Assembly: GCF_023074185.1 (NCBI RefSeq)
Contig: NZ_JADPKY010000157.1
Location: forward strand, 109,955-173,954
Direction of reading: 5' to 3'
Length of the DNA: 64,000 nt
Origin: Bradyrhizobium sp. 132
GTDB taxonomy: Bacteria > Pseudomonadota > Alphaproteobacteria > Rhizobiales > Xanthobacteraceae
Made by a program: the position numbers and the translations under genes. The notes under the pieces were generated by a model. It was not told the origin of the DNA, made no database searches, and was given only the letters and a program-made list of their open reading frames with translations. Every line of letters starts with the position of its first letter. The first letter of the stretch is position 1. Shown piece by piece: positions 54,709 through 63,980 of the stretch.

Positions 54709-57186
54709 TCAGGTGCCGCGCGGCTTGACTCGCCGGGTCGGCAGCGCATTCGCCGGATCTTCCGGCCAGGGATGGCGCGGATAGCGGCCGCGCAGGTCGG
54801 AGCGAACCGCGCTGTAACTGCCGCGCCAGAAACCGGGGAGATCGCGCGTCACCTGTACCGGGCGCTGCGCCGGCGACAGCAATTCCAGCACCAGCGGCAC
54901 CTTGCCCGCGGCGACCGACGGATGGGTGTTGAGGCCGAACAATTCTTGGAGCCGCACCGCGATGGTCGGCCCCTGCTCGGCCTCGTAGTCGATCGCGAGT
55001 ACGCTGCCGGTCGGCGCCTCGAAATGCGTCGGCGCCTCGCGGTCGAGGCGCGCGCGCATCTCCCACGGCAACAATGCCATCAACGCGTCGGAGAGATCGC
55101 CGGTGGAGATGTCCTTCAGCGCGATCTTGTCGTAGAGCGCCGGCACCAGCCAGTCGTCGCGCCGCGCGATCAAGCCTTCGTCCGACAGGTCGGGCCAGCT
55201 GTCGCCTTCGGCCTTGCGCAAAAACATCACGCGGTCGCGCCATTGCTTTGCTGCTTTCGACCAGGGCAGCCGGTCGAGGCCGACGGCAATGAGCCCGTCG
55301 GCGAAGATGCGCGCGGTGTCCTCCGAGGGCGACACGGCAAGCGTCGCCTCGGAGAGAGTGATCGCGTGCAGCGCGCGCTTGCGCCGCGCCCGCAGCGCCA
55401 TCGCACCGCGGTCGAACGAGATCTCGTCGACGGATTCGATATGCTCGGCGAAATGCTGCTCGATCTCGTCCTGCGTGATTTGCGCGGCGAGCAGAATGCG
55501 GCCGCTCGCCGCCGTCCCCGTCATCTCGCCGATCGCGATATAAGGTGCGCGGGCAAGTGACGATGTCTGATCGACGGCGGCACCACGACCGTTGGCAAGC
55601 ACGAAACTGCCATTGCCGCGATTCCGCGCGACGCGATCCGGGAAGGCATAGGCGAGCATCAGGCCGGTCGAGACGTCACCTTCTCCGGCCGCCGTCTTCT
55701 CTGACGCCGCCACCTGTGAAGCCCAGCGCCGGGCGAGGTCGCGCGCGCTCGTTGCGCGTGGCGAGCGCTCGCGGCGGAACTGGTCGCGACGGTGTTCGAG
55801 ATCGACGCTGTCGCCGCCGAGCCCGCGCTCGGTGATGATGGCGGCGATCTCGGCGGCGGCTTCGCCCTCGCCGGCACGATGCGAATCCACGATCATGCGC
55901 GCCAGCCGCGGCGGCAGCGCCAGCGCACGCAGGCTCTTGCCTTCCGCGGTGATGCGGCCGTCGCCATCGAGCGCATTGAGCTCGGAGAGCAGGCTCTTGG
56001 CTTCCTTCCAGGCCGGCTGCGGCGGCGGGTCGAGAAACGACAGCGCGGCAGCGTCAGCGACGCCCCATTGCGCGAGATCGAGCACCAGCGAGGACAGATC
56101 GGCGCTGAGGATTTCCGGTTGGGTATAGGGCGCGAGAGACGCCGTCTGCGGCTCGTCCCAGAGCCGGTAGCAGACACCGGGCTCGGTGCGGCCGGCGCGA
56201 CCGCGGCGCTGGTCCGCCGCCGCGCGCGAGACGCGCACGGTCTCGAGCCGCGTCAGCCCGATGTCGGGTTCGTAACGCGGCACGCGGGCAAGACCGGAAT
56301 CGACGACGATGCGCACGCCTTCGATGGTGAGCGAGGTTTCCGCGATCGAGGTCGCCAGCACCACCTTGCGCGTGCCCTTCGGCGCCGGCGAGATGGCACG
56401 GTCCTGCACGGCGGCATCGAGCGCGCCGAACAGCGGCACGATTTCGATACTGGCATCCTGCACACGTTCGCTGAGGAAATTCTGGGTGCGGCGGATTTCG
56501 GCGGCACCCGGCAGAAACGCCAGCACCGAGCCGCTATCGGCGCGTAGCGCGGATGCGATCGCATCCGCCATCTGCCGCTCCACCGGCGCATCCGCCTTGC
56601 GACCGAGATAGCGTGTTTCGACGGGAAAGGCGCGGCCCTCGCTTTCGACGACGGGCGCTTCGCCAAGCAGCTTTGCCACGCGCGCGCCATCGAGCGTTGC
56701 CGACATCACGAGGATGCGCAAATCCTCGCGCAGGCCCTGTTGCGCGTCGCGCGCTAGCGCAAGCCCCATATCGGCGTCGAGCGAGCGCTCGTGGAATTCG
56801 TCGAACAGGACGGCGGCGACGCCTGACAGCTCGGGATCGTCGAGGATCTGACGGCTGAAGATACCTTCGGTCACCACCTCGATGCGGGTCGCACGCGAGA
56901 TTTTTGAGCCGAAGCGAACGCGATAGCCGACGGTCTCGCCGGCCCTCTCGCCAAGCGACTTGGCCATGCGGTCGGCGCTGGCGCGCGCAGCAATGCGCCG
57001 CGGCTCGAGCACGATGATCTTCTTGCCCTTGGCCCAGGGGGCATCGAGCAGCGCGAGCGGCACGCGCGTGGTCTTGCCGGCGCCCGGAGGCGCGACCAGC
57101 ACGGCCGCGTTGTGCGCCTCCAGCGTACGCGAGAGGTGGTCAAGCACGGCATCGATCGGGAGGGGCGTGTCGAAAGTGCGGGGCAA
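54709..57186 (-). CDS. hrpB: ATP-dependent RNA helicase HrpB
   Basis: 825 residues. Motif I GAPGAGKTTRVP (near 39), Ia LEPRRIAARA, II DEFHERS, III SATLDG, V TSIAETSLTIEGV and VI QRRGRAGRTEPG, then the HrpB C-terminal domain (PPRLARM ... SPAQRPVQVTRDLPGFW). DEAH-box helicase of uncertain role in bacteria. The start is a TTG at 57186; an alternative GTG thirteen codons in would cut conserved N-terminal residues. Just upstream lies a family C repeat. Confidence 0.94.
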   Translation of the reverse strand: MPRTFDTPLPIDAVLDHLSRTLEAHNAAVLVAPPGAGKTTRVPLALLDAPWAKGKKIIVLEPRRIAARASADRMAKSLGERAGETVGYRVRFGSKISRATRIEVVTEGIFSRQILDDPELSGVAAVLFDEFHERSLDADMGLALARDAQQGLREDLRILVMSATLDGARVAKLLGEAPVVESEGRAFPVETRYLGRKADAPVERQMADAIASALRADSGSVLAFLPGAAEIRRTQNFLSERVQDASIEIVPLFGALDAAVQDRAISPAPKGTRKVVLATSIAETSLTIEGVRIVVDSGLARVPRYEPDIGLTRLETVRVSRAAADQRRGRAGRTEPGVCYRLWDEPQTASLAPYTQPEILSADLSSLVLDLAQWGVADAAALSFLDPPPQPAWKEAKSLLSELNALDGDGRITAEGKSLRALALPPRLARMIVDSHRAGEGEAAAEIAAIITERGLGGDSVDLEHRRDQFRRERSPRATSARDLARRWASQVAASEKTAAGEGDVSTGLMLAYAFPDRVARNRGNGSFVLANGRGAAVDQTSSLARAPYIAIGEMTGTAASGRILLAAQITQDEIEQHFAEHIESVDEISFDRGAMALRARRKRALHAITLSEATLAVSPSEDTARIFADGLIAVGLDRLPWSKAAKQWRDRVMFLRKAEGDSWPDLSDEGLIARRDDWLVPALYDKIALKDISTGDLSDALMALLPWEMRARLDREAPTHFEAPTGSVLAIDYEAEQGPTIAVRLQELFGLNTHPSVAAGKVPLVLELLSPAQRPVQVTRDLPGFWRGSYSAVRSDLRGRYPRHPWPEDPANALPTRRVKPRGT

Positions 57187-57200
57187 AAAATTATCCGGTC

Positions 57201-57287
57201 GTCATGCCCGGGCTTGTCCCGGGCATCCACGTTCTTTCATCTGACAGTGAACAAGACGTGGATGGCCGGGACAAGCCCGGCCATGAC
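57201..57287. repeat. Palindromic extragenic element, family C (copy 2)
   Basis: GTCATGCCCGGGCTTGTCCC at the left and GGGACAAGCCCGGCCATGAC at the right; each half is a hairpin and the halves pair with each other through ATCCACGTTCTT / AAGACGTGGAT. Matches 26697-26775. Confidence 0.85.
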
Positions 57288-57313
57288 GGAATCGTTCGTG
57301 CTGCCAGCGCCGA

Positions 57314-58630
57314 TCAGCCCTGCACCGGCGGGCGGCCGATGCTTTCGTAGGTGAAGCCGGCCGCAGCCATGTCCTCGGGGCGGTAGATGTTGCGGAGATC
57401 GACGACGACGGGCTGGGCCATGGTCGCCTTCAGCCGGTCGAGATCGAGGCCGCGGAACTGCACCCATTCGGTGACGACAACCAGCGCATCGGCACCTTCA
57501 GCGCAGGAATAGGCGTCCTCGCAATAGGTGATGTTGGGCAGTTCGCCCTTGGCCTGCTCCATGCCGACGGGATCGAACGCCTTCACCTTCGCGCCCATGT
57601 CGATCAGGCCCGTGACCAGTGGGATCGACGGCGCATCGCGCATGTCGTCGGTGTCGGGTTTGAAGGTAAGGCCGAGCACGGCGATGGTCTTGCCTCGCAG
57701 CGAGCCGCCGAGCGCCTGGCTGACCTTGCGGGCCATCGCGCGCTTGCGGTTCTCGTTGACGGCCAGCACGGCTTCGACGATGCGCAAGGACACGTCGTAG
57801 TCTTGCGCGATCTTGATCAGCGCCTTGGTATCCTTCGGAAAGCACGAGCCGCCGAAGCCGGGGCCGGCATGCAGAAATTTGGTGCCGATGCGGTTGTCCA
57901 GGCCAATGCCGCGCGCGACTTCCTGGACGTTGGCGCCGACCTTCTCGGAGAGGTCTGCGATCTCGTTGATGAAGGTGATCTTGGTCGCGAGGAAGGCGTT
58001 CGCGGCGTATTTGATCATCTCGGCGGTACGGCGCTCCGTAAACATCAGCGGCGCCTGGTTCAGCGACAGCGGACGGTAGATGTCGCCCATCACCTTACGG
58101 CCGCGCTCGTCGGAGGTGCCGACGACGACGCGATCGGGAAACTTGAAGTCGCGGATCGCGGCGCCCTCGCGCAGGAATTCGGGGTTGGAGGCAACGACGA
58201 CGTCGGCCTTGGGGTTGGTCTCGCGCATGATGCGCTCGACCTCGTCGCCGGTGCCGACCGGAACGGTCGACTTCGTCACCACGACGGTGAAACCGGACAG
58301 CGACTGCGCGATCTCTTTGGCGGCGGCGTAGACATAGGACAGATCGGCGTGGCCGTCACCGCGGCGCGACGGCGTGCCGACCGCGATGAACACGGCATCG
58401 GCATCGGCGACCGGCTTGGACAGGTCGGTGGTGAACTCCAGCCGCTTGGCCTTGACGTTGGTCGCAACGAGTTCGTCGAGCCCGGGTTCGTAGATCGGGA
58501 TCTCGCCGCGATGAAGTGCAGCGATCTTCTTCTCGTCCTTGTCGACGCAGATGACGTCATGACCGAAATCTGCAAAGCAGGCCCCGGACACCAGTCCCAC
58601 ATAGCCCGTTCCGATCATCGCGATTCGCAT
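57314..58630 (-). CDS. ugd: UDP-glucose 6-dehydrogenase
   Basis: 438 residues. N-terminal NAD site RIAMIGTGYVGLVSG, central dimer helix with EMIKYAANAFLATKITFINE, catalytic Cys in GPGFGGSCFPKDTKAL (near 260) and KTIAVLGLTFKPDTDDMRDAPS in the UDP-binding domain. Makes UDP-glucuronate for exo- and lipopolysaccharide; in rhizobia the homologue is often called rkpK. Divergent from the acyltransferase gene; functionally linked with the phosphomannomutase/phosphoglucomutase upstream. Confidence 0.95.
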   Translation of the reverse strand: MRIAMIGTGYVGLVSGACFADFGHDVICVDKDEKKIAALHRGEIPIYEPGLDELVATNVKAKRLEFTTDLSKPVADADAVFIAVGTPSRRGDGHADLSYVYAAAKEIAQSLSGFTVVVTKSTVPVGTGDEVERIMRETNPKADVVVASNPEFLREGAAIRDFKFPDRVVVGTSDERGRKVMGDIYRPLSLNQAPLMFTERRTAEMIKYAANAFLATKITFINEIADLSEKVGANVQEVARGIGLDNRIGTKFLHAGPGFGGSCFPKDTKALIKIAQDYDVSLRIVEAVLAVNENRKRAMARKVSQALGGSLRGKTIAVLGLTFKPDTDDMRDAPSIPLVTGLIDMGAKVKAFDPVGMEQAKGELPNITYCEDAYSCAEGADALVVVTEWVQFRGLDLDRLKATMAQPVVVDLRNIYRPEDMAAAGFTYESIGRPPVQG

Positions 58631-58825
58631 GAAAAACCCTGTTTTGGCTTGGTTAATGAAACACTAATTCGGGGAAGGTTTAGCATTTTCCCCATGGAAG
58701 GGAACCGTCAGCCCGCAAAAACCGGGCACATGAATTGCAACGGTAAACAAATCGAAAGCCGCAAGGCGCCACACTGCTCCGCGTTCACACAGATCCGGGC
58801 GGAACACGCCTCGAAAAGGGACACC

Positions 58826-59953
58826 ATGACACCATCGGGCACAATCGCCGCGAGCGGGGGGCTCAAGGCCCCTTCTGCTGCGCGCGTCGATTGGGTCGAT
58901 TACGCCAAGGGCATCTGCATCGTCATGGTCGTGATGATGCATTCGGTGCTGGGGGTCGAGCTCGCCGCCGGCCAGACCGGTTTCATGCATGTCGCCGTGG
59001 CCTTCGCAAAGCCGTTCCGGATGCCGGATTTCTTCCTGATTTCGGGCCTGTTCCTGCCACTGGTGATCGACCGGGACTGGCGAACCTATCTCGACCGCAA
59101 GGTGGTGCATTTCGCCTATTTCTATGTCGTGTGGGTGACAATCCAGTTCGGCTTCAAGGCCCCCGCATTCGCCGCCGAAACCAGCTGGCGCGACGCCGGC
59201 CTGCTGTATCTGGAATCCTTCGTCGAGCCGTTCGGCACGCTCTGGTTCATCTACCTGCTGCCGATCTTTTTCGTCGTCACAAAACTGACACGGCGAATCC
59301 CCCCGCCCGCGATCTGGCTTATCGCGGCCGCGCTGGAGACGGCGCGTGTTGCAACCGGCTGGACCACGATCGACGAGTTCTGCGCGCGCTTTGTCTATTT
59401 CTATTCAGGCTATCTGTTCGCGCCCTACGTGTTCGCGCTGGCGGATCGCGCGCGCAATCATCCCGCATGGGCGCTGGCAGCGCTCGCCACGTGGGCGCTG
59501 GTCAATGCCGGCCTCGTCTTGTGTGGGGCCAGCGAATGGAAGATCGTGTCGCTCGTGCTCGGCTTCGCCGGCGCCTGCGCCATCATCACCATGGGCACGC
59601 TGCTCGCACGCGCCCGCTGGCTGAACTTTTTCCGCTTCTGCGGCGAGCACTCGATCGTGATCTATCTTGCCTTCTTCCTGCCGATGGCGGCCACGCGGAC
59701 CCTGCTGCTGCACACGGGTGTCATTCCCGACATCGGCACGGTGTCGCTGATCGTCACCATCGTCGGCGTGATCGGAGCACTCGCGATCTGGCAGGCGGCG
59801 TTGCGGCTCAACGCCAATTTCCTGTTCGAACGGCCGGATGCATTCTGGATTGTACCGAAGAAGGCCGGGGCGCGGTTGCAGCCGGGCTCGCTGTCGTCGC
59901 CCGGCTCGGCCGGGCGACCCAGTATTCCAGAAACCGCGGTGATCGACCGATAA
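58826..59953 (+). CDS. Acyltransferase-3 family membrane protein
   Basis: About 375 residues, ten membrane helices. Family features: ARVDWVDYAKGICIVMVVMMHS (near 20, with the conserved His), PDFFLISGLF and LWFIYLLPIF. Such proteins acetylate or acylate exported glycans, which fits the neighbouring UDP-glucose dehydrogenase. The last 20 residues (SLSSPGSAGRPSIPETAVIDR region) are the translation of a family D repeat, so the original stop was probably lost when the repeat landed. The ATG at 58826 lies after a non-coding upstream frame. Confidence 0.85.
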   Translation: MTPSGTIAASGGLKAPSAARVDWVDYAKGICIVMVVMMHSVLGVELAAGQTGFMHVAVAFAKPFRMPDFFLISGLFLPLVIDRDWRTYLDRKVVHFAYFYVVWVTIQFGFKAPAFAAETSWRDAGLLYLESFVEPFGTLWFIYLLPIFFVVTKLTRRIPPPAIWLIAAALETARVATGWTTIDEFCARFVYFYSGYLFAPYVFALADRARNHPAWALAALATWALVNAGLVLCGASEWKIVSLVLGFAGACAIITMGTLLARARWLNFFRFCGEHSIVIYLAFFLPMAATRTLLLHTGVIPDIGTVSLIVTIVGVIGALAIWQAALRLNANFLFERPDAFWIVPKKAGARLQPGSLSSPGSAGRPSIPETAVIDR

Positions 59954-59996
59954 GCCGCGGCGTACTGGATGCCCCGCTTTCGCGAGGAACGACAGC
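59891..59996. repeat. Palindromic extragenic element, family D, inside the acyltransferase 3' end
   Basis: CTGTCGTCGCCCGGCTCGGC at the left is nearly the same as the left arm of the GIY-YIG cassette; GCCGCGGCGTACTGGATGCC and GAGGAACGACAGC form the right half. The first 63 bases are read as protein by the acyltransferase gene. Confidence 0.8.
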
Positions 59997-60073
59997 GGGG
60001 GATAGCTGCGTCACCGGCCTAAAAATCCCATCCGCAAGGCTGTCAAAGCCCGCAAAAATTCATACATTGCGGC

Positions 60074-63000
60074 ATGCCCAAAACCTCCCCGAAAGCTGCC
60101 GAACCCACGTCCGCCAAGCCCGTCGCCGCCAAGCCGGCCGGCAAGGGCGACCACGTCTTCCTGGTCGACGGTTCCGGCTACATCTTCCGCGCCTACCATG
60201 CGCTGCCGCCGCTGAACCGCAAGTCCGACGGCCTGCAGGTCAATGCCGTGCTCGGCTTCTGCAACATGCTGTGGAAGCTGTTGCGCGACATGCCCGAGGA
60301 CAACCGGCCGACGCATCTGGCAATCATCTTCGACAAGTCGGAAATGACCTTTCGCAACAAGATCTATCCTGAGTACAAGGCCCACCGGCCGCCTGCGCCT
60401 GACGATCTGATCCCGCAATTTTCGCTGATCCGCGAAGCGGTGCGCGCGTTCGACCTGCCTTGCCTGGAACAGGTCGGCTTCGAGGCCGACGATCTGATTG
60501 CGACCTATGTGCGGCAAGCCTGCGAGCGCGGCGCCAGCGCGACCATCGTGTCCTCCGACAAGGACCTGATGCAACTCGTCACCGATTGCGTCACCATGTA
60601 CGACACCATGAAGGACCGCCACATCGGCATCCCCGAGGTGATCGAGAAGTTTGGCGTGCCGCCGGAGAAGGTGGTGGAAGTGCAGGCACTGGCCGGCGAT
60701 TCCACCGACAACGTTCCTGGCGTGCCCGGCATCGGCATCAAGACCGCGGCGCAGCTGATCACCGAATATGGCGATCTCGACCAATTGCTGTTCCGCGCCA
60801 CCGAGATCAAGCAGCCGAAGCGGCGCGAGGCGCTGATCGAGCATGCGGAAAAGGCGCGCATCTCGCGCCAGCTCGTGCTGCTCGACGACAAGGTCGCGCT
60901 GGAGGTGCCGCTGGACGATCTCGCCGTCCATGAGCCCGATGCGCGCAAGCTGATCGCTTTCCTGAAGGCGATGGAGTTCACGACGCTGACGCGTCGCGTT
61001 GCCGACTATTCGCAGATTGATCCAGCCAACGTCGATGCCGATCCCGGCTATGCCAGCGGCGCCAGCGTCTTCTCGCCGCTGCCGCCTTCGGACGTCGTGC
61101 CGGCACCAGGAGCCGGCACGCCGGCGCAAGTTCAGGCGGGCCAGCGCAACGCATCGGCGAGCAAAGAGGACAAGGCCGCGAGCCCGAAGGGCGCGCCGAT
61201 TTCTCTCGCAGCCGCGCGCGAAGATGCTTTGCGCAAGCTTCCGGTCGATCGCGGCAAGTACCAGGCCATCAAGACACTCGCGGAATTAAACGCGTTCATC
61301 GCGCGCATCCATGATGCCGGCCATGTCTCGGTCGAGATCCGGGGAAACTCGATCGACCCGATGCAGGCCGATCTCTGCGGCATCGCGCTGGCGCTGGCGC
61401 CGAACGAGGCCTGCTACGTGCCGCTGGCGCACAAGCAGTCCGGCGGCGGCGCCGGCCTGTTCGACGCGGGCCTCGCGCCCGATCAAGTCAAGCACGACGA
61501 TGCTATCGAAGCGCTGCGGCCGGTGCTGGAATCATCAGGCATTCTCAAGATCGGCTTCGACGTCAAATTCACCGCCGTGATGCTGGCGCAACACGGCATC
61601 ACCTTGCGCAACGCCGACGACGCGCAGCTGATCTCCTATGTGCTGGACGCCGGCCGCGGCTCGCATGGGATGGAGTCGCTTTCCGAGCGTTGGTTTGGTC
61701 ACGCCATGCTGAAGGAGAACGAGCTGCTCGGCAGCGGCAAGGGCAAGATCACGTTCGACCAGGTGCCGATCGACAAGGCCGCGCCGCTGTCGGCGGAAGG
61801 CGCCGACATCGCCTTGCGCGTCTGGCGCGTCCTGAAGCCGCGCCTTGTCGCCGAGCACATGACCACCGTCTACGAGACGCTGGAACGCCCGCTGGTCACA
61901 GTGCTCGCACGTATGGAGCGGCGCGGCATCTCGATCGACCGCCAGGTGCTGTCGCGTCTCTCCGGCGACTTCGCCCAGACCGCGGCCCGCGTCGAAGCCG
62001 AGATCCAAGGGATCGCGGGCGAGCCCGTCAATGTCGGCAGCCCGAAGCAGATCGGCGACATCCTGTTCGGCAAGATGGGACTGTCCGGCGGCACCAAAAC
62101 CAAGACCGGCGCGTGGTCCACCACCGCGCAGGTGCTCGACGAACTGGCCGAGCAGGGCCATGACCTTCCCAAGAAGATTCTGGAGTGGCGCCAGGTCTCG
62201 AAGCTGAAATCGACCTACACCGACGCGCTGCCGACCTATGTCCATCCGCAGACCCATCGCGTGCACACGACCTACGCGCTGGCCGCGACCACGACGGGCC
62301 GGCTGTCGTCGAACGAGCCGAATTTGCAGAACATTCCGGTGCGCACCGAGGACGGACGCAAGATCCGGCGCGCCTTTATCGCAACATCGGGGCACAAGCT
62401 CGTCTCCGCCGACTATTCGCAGATCGAGCTACGGCTGCTCGCCGAGATCGCCGACATTCCCGTGCTGAAGCAGGCGTTTCGCGACGGTCTCGACATTCAC
62501 GCCATGACGGCATCGGAGATGTTCGGCGTGCCGATCGAGGGCATGCCGAGCGAAATCCGGCGACGCGCCAAAGCGATCAATTTCGGCATCATCTACGGCA
62601 TTTCGGCGTTCGGCCTCGCCAACCAGCTCGGCATCGCGCGCGAGGAGGCCTCCGCCTACATCAAGAAATACTTCGAGCGCTTCCCCGGCATCCGCGCCTA
62701 CATGGACGAGACGCGGGATTTCTGCCGGAGCCACGGCTACGTCACCACGCTGTTTGGCCGGAAGATGTACTATCCCGACATCAAGGCTTCGAACGCCTCG
62801 GTGCGCGCCTTCAACGAGCGCGCGGCAATCAACGCGCGGCTCCAGGGCACCGCCGCCGACATCATCCGCCGCGCCATGACGCGGATGGAGGATGCGCTGG
62901 CCGAAAAGAAGCTGTCGGCGCAGATGCTGCTTCAGGTGCATGACGAATTGATCTTCGAAGTGCCCGACGCCGAGATCGCAGCGACGCTGCCGGTCGTGCA

Positions 63001-63097
63001 GCACGTGATGCAGGACGCGCCGTTCCCGGCGGTGCTGCTCTCGGTGCCGCTGCATGTGGACGCGCGCGCGGCGAACAATTGGGACGAGGCGCACTGA
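60074..63097 (+). CDS. polA: DNA polymerase I with degenerate proofreading site
   Basis: 1007 residues. A 5' nuclease domain (about 22-320) with FLVDGSGYIFRAYHA, EADDLIATY, SSDKDLMQLV and the GVPGIGIKTAAQL helix-hairpin-helix. A 3'-5' exonuclease-like domain (about 385-610) in which Exo I DxE reads VEIRG (Glu421) and Exo II NxxxD reads DVKFT (496-500), so metal ligands are missing. A polymerase domain follows with DYSQIELR (Asp780), the O-helix KAINFGIIYG and VHDE (956-958). The core DNA repair and Okazaki-fragment enzyme is intact except for editing. An N-terminal Lys/Pro/Ala extension precedes the nuclease. Confidence 0.95.
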   Translation: MPKTSPKAAEPTSAKPVAAKPAGKGDHVFLVDGSGYIFRAYHALPPLNRKSDGLQVNAVLGFCNMLWKLLRDMPEDNRPTHLAIIFDKSEMTFRNKIYPEYKAHRPPAPDDLIPQFSLIREAVRAFDLPCLEQVGFEADDLIATYVRQACERGASATIVSSDKDLMQLVTDCVTMYDTMKDRHIGIPEVIEKFGVPPEKVVEVQALAGDSTDNVPGVPGIGIKTAAQLITEYGDLDQLLFRATEIKQPKRREALIEHAEKARISRQLVLLDDKVALEVPLDDLAVHEPDARKLIAFLKAMEFTTLTRRVADYSQIDPANVDADPGYASGASVFSPLPPSDVVPAPGAGTPAQVQAGQRNASASKEDKAASPKGAPISLAAAREDALRKLPVDRGKYQAIKTLAELNAFIARIHDAGHVSVEIRGNSIDPMQADLCGIALALAPNEACYVPLAHKQSGGGAGLFDAGLAPDQVKHDDAIEALRPVLESSGILKIGFDVKFTAVMLAQHGITLRNADDAQLISYVLDAGRGSHGMESLSERWFGHAMLKENELLGSGKGKITFDQVPIDKAAPLSAEGADIALRVWRVLKPRLVAEHMTTVYETLERPLVTVLARMERRGISIDRQVLSRLSGDFAQTAARVEAEIQGIAGEPVNVGSPKQIGDILFGKMGLSGGTKTKTGAWSTTAQVLDELAEQGHDLPKKILEWRQVSKLKSTYTDALPTYVHPQTHRVHTTYALAATTTGRLSSNEPNLQNIPVRTEDGRKIRRAFIATSGHKLVSADYSQIELRLLAEIADIPVLKQAFRDGLDIHAMTASEMFGVPIEGMPSEIRRRAKAINFGIIYGISAFGLANQLGIAREEASAYIKKYFERFPGIRAYMDETRDFCRSHGYVTTLFGRKMYYPDIKASNASVRAFNERAAINARLQGTAADIIRRAMTRMEDALAEKKLSAQMLLQVHDELIFEVPDAEIAATLPVVQHVMQDAPFPAVLLSVPLHVDARAANNWDEAH

Positions 63098-63102
63098 TTT
63101 TT

Positions 63103-63130
63103 CTTGCCTCGCCCTGCTTACGGGGCGAGG
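63103..63130. other. Hairpin after polA
   Basis: A perfect 10-bp stem TGCCTCGCCC / GGGCGAGGCA with an 8-nt loop, six nt after the polA stop. The T-run lies before rather than after the stem, so I do not call it an intrinsic terminator with confidence. Confidence 0.45.
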
Positions 63131-63237
63131 CAGCGTAGCGCGTGCGGCCGCACCTGAATTGTCCTCCGTGCAATTGCGCGATGGCCTCGCGATCCCCCGC
63201 ACACTAAAACCGTGCCGTCTCCCGCACCGGTTCAGCC

Positions 63238-63873
63238 ATGCCCCACACCTCCGCTTTGCTCGGCTTCGCCCTCGTCTGCCTCGGCCTTGTGCTCACGCCC
63301 GGGCCGAACATGATCTACCTGATCTCGCGTTCGATCACGCAGGGACCGGCGGCGGGCATCGTCTCGCTCGGCGGCGTGGCGCTGGGCTTCGTATTCTACA
63401 TGCTGTGCGCCGCGTTCGGCATCACGGCGCTGCTGCTCGCCATTCCCTTTGCCTATGACGCGTTGCGCTTCGCCGGTGCCGGTTATTTGCTGTGGCTGGC
63501 CTGGCAGGCGGTGAAGCCCGGTGGGCGCTCGCCGTTCCAGGTGAAGCAGCTTTCGATCGACAGCCCGCGTAAATTGTTCGCGATGGGGTTTGTCACCAAT
63601 TTGCTCAACCCGAAGATCGCGATGCTTTACCTCGCGCTGCTGCCGCAGTTCATCGATCCCAATGCCGGCAGCGTGCTGACTCAGTCAGTCGTGCTCGGCG
63701 CGATCCAGATCGCGATCAGTGTCAGCGTCAATGCGATGATCGCGCTCGCGGCCGGCTCGATCGCGCTGTTCCTCGCAAGCCGGCCAAGCTGGATGCTGGT
63801 GCAGCGCTGGCTGATGGGCACGGTGCTGGCCGGGCTTGCAGTGCGGATGGCGGTCGAGGCGCGGAAGGTGTGA
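63238..63873 (+). CDS. LysE/RhtB-family exporter
   Basis: 211 residues, six membrane helices. The N-terminal signature LTPGPNMIYLISRSITQGPAAG (near 20-42) and FVTNLLNPKIAMLYLALLPQFI (near 118) are typical of the LysE/RhtB amino-acid exporter superfamily. Exports an amino acid or derivative. It lies 140 bp after polA and has its own promoter region. Confidence 0.92.
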   Translation: MPHTSALLGFALVCLGLVLTPGPNMIYLISRSITQGPAAGIVSLGGVALGFVFYMLCAAFGITALLLAIPFAYDALRFAGAGYLLWLAWQAVKPGGRSPFQVKQLSIDSPRKLFAMGFVTNLLNPKIAMLYLALLPQFIDPNAGSVLTQSVVLGAIQIAISVSVNAMIALAAGSIALFLASRPSWMLVQRWLMGTVLAGLAVRMAVEARKV

Positions 63874-63980
63874 GGTTCTTTTCACCTCTCCCCGTAAGAA
63901 CGGCTATCGAATTCACACATATTGCGGAGGAATTTGATTGCTGATTCCGTGAGTTGAGTGATGATTCGCGGGAGCGAGCG

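Noticed and set aside
24455..60000. Repeat clusters as a CRISPR array
   Set aside because: Copies are scattered kilobases apart, palindromic and without regular spacers; no cas genes are present.
63103..63130. polA hairpin as a rho-independent terminator
   Set aside because: The T-tract precedes the stem instead of following it; recorded only as a hairpin.
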